Below are positions 32,646 to 44,142 of a stretch of DNA of 64,000 nt, piece by piece. The notes under the pieces were generated by a model that was not told the origin of the DNA, did no database searches, and saw only the letters and a list, made by a program, of their open reading frames with translations. Both the position numbers and the translations under genes were made by a program. Position 1 is the first letter of the stretch. Every line of letters begins with the position of its first letter. Origin of the DNA: Silene latifolia. Its lineage: Eukaryota > Streptophyta > Magnoliopsida > Caryophyllales > Caryophyllaceae. Location of the stretch: positions 4,728,001-4,792,000 of the forward strand of contig NC_133526.1 of assembly GCF_048544455.1 (NCBI RefSeq), read 5' to 3'.

Positions 32646-34097
32646 ATGGCGACGACGAACGAGAACGATAGAAGAAGTAGTAATCGAAGTATCGACAGGC
32701 TGAGCTATCTCCCCGACGACATTCTTATCGGAATTATTTCCCTTCTTCCTTTCCAATTAGCCATCGCTACCGGAACTTTATCCCGTCGATGGCGTGGTCT
32801 CTGGTCCAACACAACCTCTATTGACATCGCCTTCCGCGAGACTTATAAATTACTTAATCTCGATACAACATTGAATGAAACCATGAGACAAATTACCTCA
32901 CCTTTTATCCATAGCTTCAGTATCGATTTTAAAAAATCCTTTGATCTCAACTATTGGGCGCCTCTCATGGATATTGTAATTCGCGACGTTTGTAACCGAA
33001 ACGTCCATCAACTTAAGGTAACATGGCGTGATGCTGCTTGTTGGTATAAAATATATACATTACCAAGTGTTATTTTTCAAACGCAGTCGCTAGTGTCGAT
33101 TGAATTGGGTTCCAAAAGTGGCTCGTATGATGATTGGCGATTCCCTGAGGATTGTGATACCATCAATCTTCCAAATTTGAAGAACTTAACCATTCACTTT
33201 GGTCTGAATTATCAATGGATTGAAAAACTAGTTAAGGCTTGTCCGTCACTTGTAAAATTGTCGTTAAATTGCTGGGTTGGCTATATCGTCGTGTCTTTGC
33301 AAAGCGGTAGATTTGTGATTAATGCCCCAAATTTAGAGTACTTGGCTATTTTCGCTCCAAAATCCATGTGTTTTTCCTTTGAGGAGGAACCGATTGTGCT
33401 GCGTGAAACCAAAATTGAATTTACTGATCTTCACCAATATCAATCAGATAAAGATAAATTGTCTAGATTGTATAAGGCGGTTTCTAATGTAAGGATCCTT
33501 ACCATTGATATTTCTGCAGTAGATGCCTTATCTACGGTGTTACACAATGTTACTCGGCTCACAATTAATATGAAATCGAGCCATAGTTTAAATACTTTGT
33601 TGTCACTGTTAAAGATGTGTCCTAAAGTAGATGTTTTGACCCTGAAAGTTTGGGGTGTCGATAATTATAAAGAGCCATTGTACCGAAATCCTGGCAATGT
33701 AAGCACCTCACGACGAGCACTCAGAAGGATAAAGTCGATAAATGTGGAAATCGATAATTGGAGAACTTATTGCAAGCCCGCGAAATCATTATCACGCCTT
33801 ATAGTGCATTTGTTAAGAAGCACTTGCAATTTGGAGCACTTCAATCTTAGAGTAAATGATTTTCATCAAGATTGGGACTGGCTGCCGTCGGCTAATTGTT
33901 CGAGTAATCAAGAACATGAGTTAAAGTTGTGCAAGAAACTCTATCGATGGCCAACGATCTCCAGTTGTTGTGATGTTGAATTTAATGGGAGATTTTTCAA
34001 GATGTCTCGAAAAGATGGTCCCAAAATTACGACTACAAATGGCGAAGCTATCTATTTCCATCCTTCCCGGAAAGGTTTGATTTATAAAGAAAAATAA
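32646..34097 (+). CDS. F-box/FBD protein T1, intact
   Basis: The frame is uninterrupted, 483 residues. The F-box is at about residues 17-60 (DRLSYLPDDILIGIISLLPF, LSRRWRGLW). LRR-like segments follow: LPNLKNLTIHF, CPSLVKLSLNC, NAPNLEYLAIFAPKS and LHNVTRLTINM. An FBD-like segment is near residues 385-425 (LIVHLLRSTCNLEHFNLRV). The end is FNGRFFKMSRKDGPK followed by a short FHPSRKGL tail. It is very close to T2 (55913), and both keep open frames, which argues for continued function. Likely an SCF substrate receptor. The start is the first ATG after the conserved leader. Confidence 0.92.
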   Translation: MATTNENDRRSSNRSIDRLSYLPDDILIGIISLLPFQLAIATGTLSRRWRGLWSNTTSIDIAFRETYKLLNLDTTLNETMRQITSPFIHSFSIDFKKSFDLNYWAPLMDIVIRDVCNRNVHQLKVTWRDAACWYKIYTLPSVIFQTQSLVSIELGSKSGSYDDWRFPEDCDTINLPNLKNLTIHFGLNYQWIEKLVKACPSLVKLSLNCWVGYIVVSLQSGRFVINAPNLEYLAIFAPKSMCFSFEEEPIVLRETKIEFTDLHQYQSDKDKLSRLYKAVSNVRILTIDISAVDALSTVLHNVTRLTINMKSSHSLNTLLSLLKMCPKVDVLTLKVWGVDNYKEPLYRNPGNVSTSRRALRRIKSINVEIDNWRTYCKPAKSLSRLIVHLLRSTCNLEHFNLRVNDFHQDWDWLPSANCSSNQEHELKLCKKLYRWPTISSCCDVEFNGRFFKMSRKDGPKITTTNGEAIYFHPSRKGLIYKEK

Positions 34098-34905
34098 GTT
34101 TTTTTTGGTATAATAGAAGTATGTATTGTTTTCGATGATGTTGCAAAGATGTACCGAGTATTTAAGTTTCTGCTATACTAATTTGGTTTTGAATCTTTGT
34201 TTGTTAAGTACTACTCCGTCGTTTATTTAAGATTCTGCTGTATATTTCCATCAAAATGTTTCCTGTTTCCTAATAAGATAAAAATAGTTGGGTCTCAATT
34301 ATCAGCATTTCGAAAGTGCTCGTCAGTCATCATGATTTGATCTTTGCCATTGCATCAACAGGTCAGAAGATGGACTCTTTACCATCGGACATGGGCAGAT
34401 CACCGACCTCTTTGATGACTGTTTACAAATCGCATACCAACAGGTCTATATTTTAACTTGATGGGAATCAAACCCCTGACTTCAAGATTCAAGAGGTCAG
34501 AAGATGGACTCTTTACCATCGGAGCCAACCCTTGTTGTGGGCATAAAATGGGTGCTAAAACAAAATGGATATGATTTCGATTGGGCCATATTCAAATTAA
34601 TGGGGTATTTATATAAATGAATACACGTAGTATAACAGAACACAAGTGAAAAACTAATAGGCTATAATATCGGAATAATATCGGATAATATCACAACGAT
34701 ATTATACGATATTATCACGATCACATTATTATTGTATTCCCTAATTACTAGGATTATGCTCACATTGTAAGCCTTATAAAAGGCCATGGATTGATTGAAT
34801 GAAATACACACTTCACCTTCTCCTCTCCTCTACAATCTATACTCTTCTAATCTTATCAATAACCCTGAAATGTTAATAGTCAATTAGGCTGCCATAACCT
34901 CATCG
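34098..34905. other. T1-P1 spacer with SINE-like and LTR-like pieces
   Basis: At about 34455-34530, on the - strand, TGGCTCCGATGGTAAAGAG (A-box-like) and GGGGTTTGATTCCC (B-box-like) suggest a tRNA-derived SINE. A TGGACTCTTTACCATCGGA unit is repeated at 34370 and 34504. The stretch 34651-34890 is absent from the P2 upstream region and looks like part of an LTR (TATAAAAGGCCATGG at 34776), with no clear borders. Confidence 0.45.
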
Positions 34906-35687
34906 ATGGCCGTCAAAGATAAAGCAGCCAAGAGACGGAGAACAAATAGCAACTCCGAAGGCGGAGGCGGAGATCGAGGAGAAGATCGACTGAGTACCCT
35001 CTCAGACGACATTCTTATCGAAATTATTTCCTATCTTCCTCTCCGATTAGCTATTGTTACCGGTTCTTTATCTCGTCGATGGCGTGGTCTTTGGACAAAT
35101 AGAACATCCATCTACATAAACAACCGTACATTAGGAGTGTCTCCTAATAATTTTTTTTTTCTCTATTGTTTTTCGTAACATCACGAAGCAAATTAGGTCA
35201 CCTTCCATCCATAGTTTCTTCCTTGAATTAGACGGGTATATTCCGTATTGGCAGACTACTCTCTATTCTTGGCTTCATCAAATTTGTTGCTCCAATGTCC
35301 AACAACTCAAGTTAACGTGGCCGGATTTTTATTCTCATCCCAAGCCTATATTGCCTTGCAACTTTTTTCAAGTACGCTCGTTCGTATCGGTCGAATTAGA
35401 CCAAATGTTCGGTTGGGTATTTCCTATGAATGTTCAAATCAATCTTCCCAATTTGAAGAAGTTGAGCCTTAAATTTCACGGTTCGCAACATAAATGCATA
35501 GAAAATTTGATCAAGATGTCTCCATTACTCGAAGATTTGTCTTTAAAGTTGGAGGATAAAGGTACGAGTTGCAATATTATGAACTATTCGCATCAAAATT
35601 TAAGGCGTTTGTCGTTGAAATTGGATATCAATTACAAAATCGAAGTTGTGATTAATGCCCCAAAATTAGATTATTTGGATGTTTGTG

Positions 35688-38600
35688 CTACTACAAATCC
35701 CTTGCATTAATGACGCTTTTTTAAGCGTTTGTGACGCTTTAAAGCGTAATTTTTTTGTTTATCGACGCTTTAAAAAAGCGTCACTTTTTTGGCCGTCATT
35801 ATTTTTTGACGCTTTTTTTGTTGACAAATGTGACGCTTTAAAGTGTCTTCAGTGACTATTGACACTTTTTTTGTCAACAAATGTGACGCTTTAAAGTGTC
35901 TTCAGTGACTATTGACGCTTTTTTTTTGTCAACAAATTTGACGCTTTTAAGCGTCTTGGGTGACCATTGACGCTTTTATTTGTCAACAAATTTGACACTT
36001 TTAAGCGTCTTCGTGACTATTGATGCTTCTATGTGTCATTTGATGAGGCAAATTAAGCGTCAACTTTTTATATATTGACGCTTCAAACTGAATTAACGCT
36101 TCTTACTGTCACAGTATAATTTCGACTTTTAGATTTTTGGGAATTTGACTTCCTAATAAAAACGTAGAGATTAAATAGACCTATAAGTAGTAGTAGTACT
36201 CTTAGCTAACTATTATTAAATCACGAAAAAACATAATGCAATATATAATGAAGTAGTACCCACGTACTTTTATAAATATACGTCAGATGCATATATATCG
36301 TCTCCGTCACAAACATTAGTATTGACAATTTAACTAATATAAAAGTACTTTATAGTACGATGAAATAAAAAATATCAATTGGGATCCGGATGATAGTAAA
36401 ATCCAACATAAAGTTGTCCAAAAAAATCGTAAATAGTGCTACGTAACTAGCTAGACCGGTACATTTGGTAGTTGTCCAAAAAAAATCATGTCGCCACTGG
36501 CGCAATGTCAAAGGGGCTTCAATCAACATATGACGGCGCATTGTCACCATCTGACGAATCTGAAACCTATAATGTCATACAACATATAGTTTATATGAAT
36601 ATATTTGAATAGTACAGTATATATACACTAAAGCAGGAATAACATAAAGCAATAATCAAACCGGGAATATGGCTTTCTTTCTAAGTGCACACTTGCAAAG
36701 TTGCAGACTAAGTTTCATGTTTTAGGAAACTTTAAAAAGAGCTCTGACGCTTTATCATCTTTGTTGCTCCAAATCTTCATATAACCTCTAATATAGTCAA
36801 CTAGTCGTACATGATCAAAAACAGAGTTTTTCATAAACTAGCAAGGTTCGACACTTGGCCACACACTTGTCTTTGACTCGCTCGCGAGATACATATACAT
36901 AGTGTACGAGAGATGAGCACGAGAATGAATAGAATCATTTTTCTTCTAAAAAATGAATGAACAAGTGAGCAACAATCATATACATGGCGAGCCAATCAGC
37001 CAATTAATTAAGAGCAGATGCAGAACAAAGACACACATGGGAACTTTGTACCTCCTCTTGCAACCGATTGACGACTTCTAGTAATCTTGCCGGAACAAAA
37101 GATTAGCAACCAAGTTCAAATTAGCACACTATAGGACTAATAGGTGAAAGTGTGGAACTAATAAGCCTAAAAAGACAACATAAAAAGCAATACTAGCTAG
37201 TCTAAGAAAGTATCGTAGATATAGCTCATTCAAGAGCACATTTATAGGAAAAGAAAATAAAACTATATTTCTTCCATCCTAGAACCTGACAATAGAATTG
37301 TGATTTAACACTAGCAGGTCATCTGAAACGAAACGAAACTCATCAGAATTTGATGTCTTATTGGCAAAATTATTATGGAATCATCTTTTCTCATGAAAAT
37401 TGGAAAAACAACAAAAAAAACATAAAGATAAAGCTAAGGAGAAAAAACATGTACCTACAACTTGCAAATTCATAAAGTTTTCCTCAAGGAGAAAAAATGA
37501 TAAGATCAACATCAAGCATCACAAAAAATCGAACCGAGAATGTTACTTCTTTGCTTTTTGCATTCTCAATCCTCTTCATTTGAGTCTTTCCTCTCACCAT
37601 CTTCCTTCTCTATAATTACCTATTATTTATTGTCAACAATTTATTCATATTTGAGCTAAAATTGAAATAATAATTAAGAAAGCAAGGTATAAATAAAGTT
37701 AACTTACAAAAGAAATGGAAGCTTTCACGTAAGAAACGGAAGCTTTCACGTATCTAGTGAGAAACATGTAAGGTGTAGGAACTGTCAAATACCACTCCAA
37801 ATTCCCAAGTATTACTTTCTCCATCGCCAACACTTGCTCTTAAGCATTCTCTGATATCTGAACAAAATCATTGACCTCAAGTGCCCAAATTTCTTCATAC
37901 TTGCAAGCGATAAGCATCGACGCAATCCCTACCAACTGAAGCTCCTTCCTAGATACCGCCTTCATGGACAGGACGCAATCAATGATGTTTACATGAAGAT
38001 ACGAGTTTCCCCCTAAGTTCAAACTTGCTGAACTTCAATCAACCAGTCTACCAGGATTGACCTCATTTTCTCACTGATATCAGGCTGCGTACACATGTCA
38101 TCACGAATCCTACCAACCTGATTCATAGTAGAAACTCTGTTTCCATGTTCACGAATATGTTAGGTTAGCTTAATTACTTGCATGATTTTAGCTATTAAAC
38201 CAATATTGGTTTGGATTCTATGCTATACTAGTCCATATGGTCCTAGGAATGCTTTTTATGCCTAATCAAACAATATATTCTCGAAGGTTAATCAAGTAAT
38301 TTGTGTATTGTGAGTTGACAACTATTATAAGCATGAAAGATCACAAAAACTTATACGAACCGGCATACGTTAAATCACTTTTATTTATAATATAGCTAGG
38401 ATTATGGTGTGATTTGATACTTTTTAAGCTATTTTCATAGTTTTATGAAGGACTTGGATGATTCGATAGCTGATTGCTTCCTTTCTCTTCTTTCCTGTCT
38501 TTCTATGAGGTGTATGAAATTAAGAAGGGGTAAGGGAGGTTATACGACAATTAAGGAAGACGTTGTTTACGTTGAACGATATGTGTTGCTATATGGTGTG

Positions 38601-39459
38601 AATTCATGTGGGGTAAGACCGTAAGAAATCATTGACGGTTAATAGCAGGCTTGTGTATAACATGACATTGATCACAAACCAAAAAAAAAAAAAAACAACG
38701 AAGAGAGAATTATTTAATTTATTGTTACCTTAAATCCCAAAATTGATGAATCGGAAACTTTGAAACGAAACCCACAATTTCAATTAGCAGCAATAGTATC
38801 ACAGTAGCAATTGTACCAAAGTAGCCCTGTGACTCAAAATGGAAAAAAAATTATCACTGACCAAATTGTTAGACGAAAAAAATGATCACTAAACAAAATT
38901 AATAATAAATGTGGGACTGGAATAGGGGAAGCAAGAAGCACGGCATAGTTCGATTAAATCATAACTTTGTGACTTACGAGTCAATAACTTCCGATTAATT
39001 GAAATTATCAAACTTAATCGTCTTCGTTGATCGAAAGTATGAAGCACGGACATAATTCGATTAAATCAATAAAGATTGCCATCAATAACATACAAGTAAT
39101 TGAAAATGAATGAGAAGTAGAACCGTACCTATGATATGTAATTGGCAAATTGTATCTTTGTGATCGAGTTGAAGAATTAGAGGTGATCGGCAGATTAAAT
39201 CATGTTTTTCGCTGATGATTGAACAAGAAGTTTAGGGGTTAGGGTTTTTAATTTGTAAAAAAATGATAGAGATAGTGGACCAGGTAGGGTATTAGACATA
39301 GTAGCGGGATTTTTTAGGTTGAATTTTAGATAATTGCCGCTTCCTTCTTAGTATAAGGGCGGTTCTTTAAATTATAAGATTGGAGGGTCATTTTTGAGGT
39401 CGACGCTTTATGAAAGCATCAATACGAAAGCGTCATCAATGTAAGGGATTTGTAGTAGC
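35688..39459. mobile_element. CACTA-like element (3.8 kb) in gene P1
   Basis: The ends CTACTACAAATCCCTTGCAT and its near inverse ATGTAAGGGATTTGTAGTAG have GTG on both sides (35685-35687 and 39460-39462). The left subterminal region (35712-36100) is filled with TGACGCTTT/AAAGCGTC repeats, and matching AAAGCGTCA copies lie at the right end (39400-39440). This is a CACTA layout, although the outermost bases differ from the usual CACTA. It encodes no transposase and carries a cyclin fragment on its - strand. Confidence 0.8.
37725..38105 (-). pseudogene. Captured B-type cyclin gene fragment
   Basis: On the - strand the sequence encodes pieces of the plant cyclin B N-terminal cyclin box in the right order: QPDISEKMRSILVDWLIEVQ, then LSMKAVSRKELQLVGIASML, IACKYEEIWALEVNDFVQIS, and finally EKVILGNLEWYLTVPTPYMF followed by a GTAAGTT donor-like site. 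Stops and frame changes separate the pieces, so it is not a working cyclin. It lies inside the CACTA-like element and is best explained as host gene sequence captured by the transposon. A short ACGTGAAAGCTTCC unit is duplicated at its end (37731-37750). Confidence 0.85.
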
Positions 39460-40187
39460 GTGGTCGGTATGACACGGTATTTTGTTTTGAGGAGGAACCA
39501 GTCGTGTTAAGCGAAGCAAAAATCCAACTTGATGACGACATGCCTTATGATGAAGGAGAGAGGTTGATGATACCATTTTATGAAGCGATTTCTAATGTCG
39601 AAACTCTTACATTGGATGTTTTGGTACTACATTATTTCTCTACTGTTTTCAGTAATGCAACTCGTCTTACACTTAATATGCGAACGTGCTATAAAATTGA
39701 AATACTGTCGTCATTACTGGATATGTGTCCTGCGTTGGACGTTTTAACCATAAAATTTGGTGATATTTCTAGCCATTTCAGATGGAACTTGAATCCCCCG
39801 AAGCATGACCATGTACGGCCCGTACCACGAGTTCTCAAGCGGATAGAGATCGAATACTTTTTGGGCGAAGATTATTACAAGCCTGTACAGTCTTTCTTAG
39901 AATTAGTTGAATACTTGTTATTTAGCAGAACCATTGCTTCAGAGCATTTCCATTTTAGTTTAACCGGTGATAAATATCGCGAAATGGAATGTGTAGACCG
40001 TGAAAAAAGAATGGAATTAGACTTGTGTAAGGTTTTCAGCAAGCTTCCATTGATTTGGATAGAAGGTGAGATCGAATTTGTAGGGGAGTATTTTAAGATG
40101 TCGCGAAGAGCTGGACCTAAAGGTCGGGGAGCAAGTCGCAAAGTTATCAATTTTAGTTGTTCGCCAGGAGACAATTTCAAATTTTAG

Positions 40188-41466
40188 AAAGAATAATTGA
40201 TTTTACGTTTTTTTTTTAACAATTGTACCTTGTTAATTTATCAATTTGCTACTACTTTTTATTTGCGCTTACATTGTTATTGATTGTATTCTTGGCAGGA
40301 GTCTTTGAGACATTGCGATGAAAGCGTTGTTAGAGCTCCATATGGCTATAGTCATATTTATTACCATATATAACAAATCTCAAATGAGCATTAAACTATT
40401 AACTTTTCATTAAAATATAACTTTTCATTAAACTTAATTAATTTTTTAATTAAAATAAAATAAAAGTCTAAATACAAATTTTTAATCTTTGTTGGGGAAT
40501 AATTTAAAGCATATTTGCTCTATATAAACCAAAAATATAAACTTATATTTTAGATTTGTGAAAAAAAAAAATAATTTGAGAAATTTATAAAATGAAATTA
40601 TTAGCTTAGTGATAAAAAAAATTCATTTATATACACATTTCATGACATTACTAAATTTTATTAAATAGTTTTGTAGTTCAATATTTTTTCTCACGGCAAA
40701 ATATAATAATGTGAAATATGAAAACTTAATGAGGTGTTAATTTAGCATCATAAGTAATAAAAAAAATAAAGACTCTATAAATACCACGCATTCATTGTGC
40801 GAGATCTAAATTAGTATTTAAATAAATGTATTAAATTTATTTGGGATATTCTACATGGTAGATTGGTAGCACTATATTTTTTTATATTTTAAGGGGTACC
40901 CCTCCTTTCCTACTAAAAAACTTTGACCGCGCATAATTCATGGTAATGAAATCGGAACGCGGCGTAACTGTTTTTTCAAATTGATCGTTTTTCCGAGATA
41001 TTTGATTTTAAAAAAAAAATTGTCACTTTATGAACTTGTTGCAAGAGTGATGGTCGGTCAAATACTTTTAACCAAATAAATTTTGACTGACTATAGCTCA
41101 TGGATACGAGTTCATAAAGTAACGATTTTTTTTTTTTCAAATTGATCATCTTTATGAGATGTTTAGTTTGGAAAAAAGATTTGTCGTTTTTGGAGTTCGT
41201 AACCAAGAATTATAGACAGTCAAAAATTTCTAGCTCAAAACGAGGGTAGAATATACAAAAACAAAGGGGTACCATATTGAATATCCCAATTTTTTTTTTT
41301 TTTTTGAAATAATATCCCAATTTATTTTCATTTGCGGTAAAAGTCAAATTAGGTTATACACAGTCAAATCATAACTCAACCAAAACACTGGGAAGATCTT
41401 GTGAAAGAGTGAAAACCCTTGAACGTTAAACTCCTGAACTCTCTTTAGCCACTTTAAACCACATCG
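40188..41466. other. P1-Q2 spacer (short form)
   Basis: It aligns with the P0-Q1 and P2-Q3 spacers but lacks their hAT, GGGTC-rich, Tourist-like and GC-rich insertions, so it is 1.3 kb instead of 3 kb. It keeps the Helitron-like hairpin site (40781-40812) and the Q promoter region before the ATG. Confidence 0.7.
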
Positions 41467-42987
41467 ATGGCCGTCGAAGAAAAGGCGAAGAAGAGACGGA
41501 GGAAAAATAACAACTTTCAAAGTGAAGAACAAACAAATGACCTGCTGAGTTCACTCCATGACGATTTACTTATCGTAATTATCTCCTGTCTTCCTCTTCG
41601 ATCAGCCGTTGTCACCGGGTTACTATCCCGTCGATGGCATGGTCTATGGAAGAACATATCCTCCATTATCATAAGCGATCATAAGTCCGATTATAAGTTT
41701 GTATTCTCTGATGTTTTTCTTAACGTCATGAGGCAAATTAAGTCCCCTTTCATCCATCGTTTCCATCTCGAATTTGACGGCAATTTTTCGAGCAAGCATT
41801 GGCAGCCTCCTGACTATTCTTGGCTTCGCCGAATTTGTGACTGGAATGTCCGTGAACTCAATTTTACGCGCCCCTCTTATTTTTATGGTAAGTATAAGCT
41901 TAGATTACCGAGTTATATTTTTCAAACGCGGTCACTGGTATCCATCGAGTTGGACTCAATGGTCGATTGGGAGTTACCTAACGATGCTGATCCCATCATT
42001 TTACCCAATTTGAAGAAGCTAAGCCTTAATTTTTCTTATATTCGTTGCGAGTTCCTGGGAAAACTAATCAAATCTTGTCTATCGCTTGAAGAGTTGTCTT
42101 TAGATCAGTGCCTAGAGTCTAGGACAGATGGTTATTTGAAATGTTCGAATCAAAATCTAAGACGATTATTTATAAACTGGAAGTCCGGGAGTAAAAGCAA
42201 AATTGTGATTAACACCCCAAAATTAGAGTATCTGAATGTTTGTGCTCCGTTAGCTGCGATAGTTTGCCTCGAGGAAGAACCAATTGCGTTGCGTGAAGCT
42301 AAACTCCAAGTTACTGAAAAGCATCATCATCTAGACGATGAAGAAAAGAAGTCGATGTCAAAATTTTACGAAGCGATTTCTAGTGTTGGCTTGATTACTT
42401 TGGATGTTGCAGTACTAAATTGCATATGTACCGTGTTTCGCAATGTAAATAGGGTTACGTTAAACATGAAACAATACGTCGATACCCTTGATAGTAATTT
42501 AGTGTTGTCATTACTAGACTTGTGCCCCGTGCTAGACGTTTTTGCTCTAAAACTTGAAGGCGTTTGTACTAATACTAAGAATATACCGTGGTTGAAACTC
42601 CCCTCACATTCTCGCCGTTCAAGCACCTTACGACGAGTACTCAAGAGGGTGGAGGTAGAAATCGACTGGTGGAATTACAGAGTCCCATCAAAATATTTCG
42701 TGGAGTTAGTAGGATTCTTGTTACTAAGTAACACTATCGATTCAAAGCATTTCCATTTTAGGTTACATGCTGCAAGATATTGTCGAAAGGAAACTGTAGA
42801 ACGTATAAAAAGAATGGAAATAGATTTATGCAGGATATTTCATCAAGCTCCAATGGTTTCTAAGGGACATGAGGTTGAATTTGTAGGGGAGTTTTACAAG
42901 CTGTCTCGTAATGCTTGTCGGAAATTTTCAAGAGCAAATCGGGAAATCATCTATTTTAGTTGTTCGCAACCACGAATAGAAGATTAG
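41467..42987 (+). CDS. F-box/FBD protein Q2, intact
   Basis: The frame is uninterrupted, 506 residues. A basic N-terminus (KAKKRRRKN, a possible nuclear signal) precedes an F-box at about residues 25-66 (DLLSSLHDDLLIVIISCLPL, LSRRWHGLW). LRR-like segments follow: LPNLKKLSLNF, CLSLEELSLDQ, NTPKLEYLNVCAP and FRNVNRVTLNM. The FBD-like region is near residues 395-440 (VLKRVEVEIDWW, VGFLLLSNTIDSKHFHF). The end is VEFVGEFYKLSRNA. It is the only Q copy with a full frame and serves as reference for Q1 and Q3. A likely SCF substrate receptor with unknown target. The LINE remnant follows about 340 bp downstream. Confidence 0.92.
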   Translation: MAVEEKAKKRRRKNNNFQSEEQTNDLLSSLHDDLLIVIISCLPLRSAVVTGLLSRRWHGLWKNISSIIISDHKSDYKFVFSDVFLNVMRQIKSPFIHRFHLEFDGNFSSKHWQPPDYSWLRRICDWNVRELNFTRPSYFYGKYKLRLPSYIFQTRSLVSIELDSMVDWELPNDADPIILPNLKKLSLNFSYIRCEFLGKLIKSCLSLEELSLDQCLESRTDGYLKCSNQNLRRLFINWKSGSKSKIVINTPKLEYLNVCAPLAAIVCLEEEPIALREAKLQVTEKHHHLDDEEKKSMSKFYEAISSVGLITLDVAVLNCICTVFRNVNRVTLNMKQYVDTLDSNLVLSLLDLCPVLDVFALKLEGVCTNTKNIPWLKLPSHSRRSSTLRRVLKRVEVEIDWWNYRVPSKYFVELVGFLLLSNTIDSKHFHFRLHAARYCRKETVERIKRMEIDLCRIFHQAPMVSKGHEVEFVGEFYKLSRNACRKFSRANREIIYFSCSQPRIED

Positions 42988-43325
42988 TTTACTTAAAGTT
43001 TCAATCTTTATTATATTTTCATTATGTTTAATATTGTTATTAGAGTAGTAGTTAGCATATTTAATGTTAATTCAAGTATGATTATTGAGTAGTATTCTCA
43101 CTAGGGTTCGATTAGACCCCAACATGTTTATTTTATATGATTAAGTCTTGATTTTGATGAGTTGTTGAATAATCGGTTGGGATTGGTTAAGGGATAATTG
43201 GGAAGTTAGATGTGGCCCTAATGACTTAGACCATGACTAGGATATCATGGGAGTGGGTTCTAATTTTTTGAAGTACCATCATTGCGTGAATGTTATGGTT
43301 TGTTATGTACTTATAAATTCCAAAA
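42988..43325. other. Q2 3' flank
   Basis: AT-rich sequence identical or nearly so to 9168-9505, probably the Q 3' untranslated region running into the truncated LINE. Confidence 0.4.
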
Positions 43326-44142
43326 GTGAGAGCTTTGGATACTTGGCCAACATGTTTCGCTATTGTGGTGTGGTGGATTTGGAGGTGGAGGAATTGTTGG
43401 AGTTTTGGTAGGATGGAGGATATCCCTCAAAACATGTTCACTTTCTTAATGCAAAGAATTTGGGAAATACGGAATGCGAAGGAATCCATTGACTTGCTAG
43501 CTGAACCAGGTCGTTTGAAGTACCAAGAAACTTTTGTCAGGTGGGTTGCACCACCAAAATGGCGAATTGTACTTAATATCGATGGAGCCTCAAAGGGTAA
43601 CCCGGGTCCGTCAGGGGCGGGGGGCATTTTCAGCGACACTTCAGAGAACTTGCTTCTAGCTTACGCAGAATGCTTAGGACTAGCGACGGTCACTAGGGCT
43701 GAGTTGATGGCCTTGAAGCGGTGGTTGATGATTGCGAAGGAGAGATTTGGTGGTCGGCTTATTATGCAAACGGACTCAAGCACGGTTGTAACTATGCTGG
43801 AGGAGAGGGAGGAATTACCGGCGGCACATGCTCATTTGGTCCAGATTTACAAGTGTTTCCTAAACGACCATCCACGAAATATTGAGGTACACCATATTTA
43901 TCGCGAAGCAAATAAATGTGCGGATTGGCTCGCAAATATGGGTGTTGGGCAGGTTCAGCGAGTGGTTGTGTGGGAGCCTGATGATATACCGAATCCGCTT
44001 TATCGTTTTATGCAGCAGGACATTGGAGGCGTGTCATGGCCAAGGATTGTCCCAATCAATAAGTCGTAGTTTGTTTGCTCTGTTTTTTCTTTGTACTTTC
44101 CTTTTCATGTTGTTCGTTATCGTTTTCGCTTTTACTTATTTA
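43326..44142 (+). mobile_element. LINE 3' remnant with RNase H domain, copy 2
   Basis: The same RNase H frame as at 9506, here with its natural stop at 44067-44069 and a T-rich 3' part to about 44142, where a Helitron begins. The acidic catalytic residues in NIDGASKG, RAELMAL, QTDSSTV and NKCADWLAN are kept. The frame has no ATG at its opening, which fits a 5'-truncated L1-type element. Confidence 0.8.

Larger units (their letters stand above)
34906..40187 (+). pseudogene. F-box/FBD gene P1, split by a CACTA-like element
   Basis: The 5' part (34906-35687) encodes MAVKDKAAKRRR, the F-box (about residues 29-70, DRLSTLSDDILIEIISYLPL) and the first LRR-like segments. A T-run near 35150 (compare P2, which reads AAATTTTCTTTCTC) shifts the frame after NRTLGVSP, and the protein stops at 35178. 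The 3' part (39460-40187) follows a 3.8-kb transposon and encodes the remaining LRR-like and FBD-like region (LELVEYLLFSRTIASEHFHF, EYFKMSRRAGPK). So there are two independent breaks. The 3' frame is otherwise open and nearly identical to P2. Confidence 0.88.

Noticed and set aside
36350-36550. 66-residue - strand frame in the CACTA-like element
   Set aside because: I could not match it to any family, and composition and length allow a chance frame. It may be another captured scrap.
37400-37615. 71-residue lysine-rich frame in the CACTA-like element
   Set aside because: Low-complexity AAAAAACA sequence with no conserved features.
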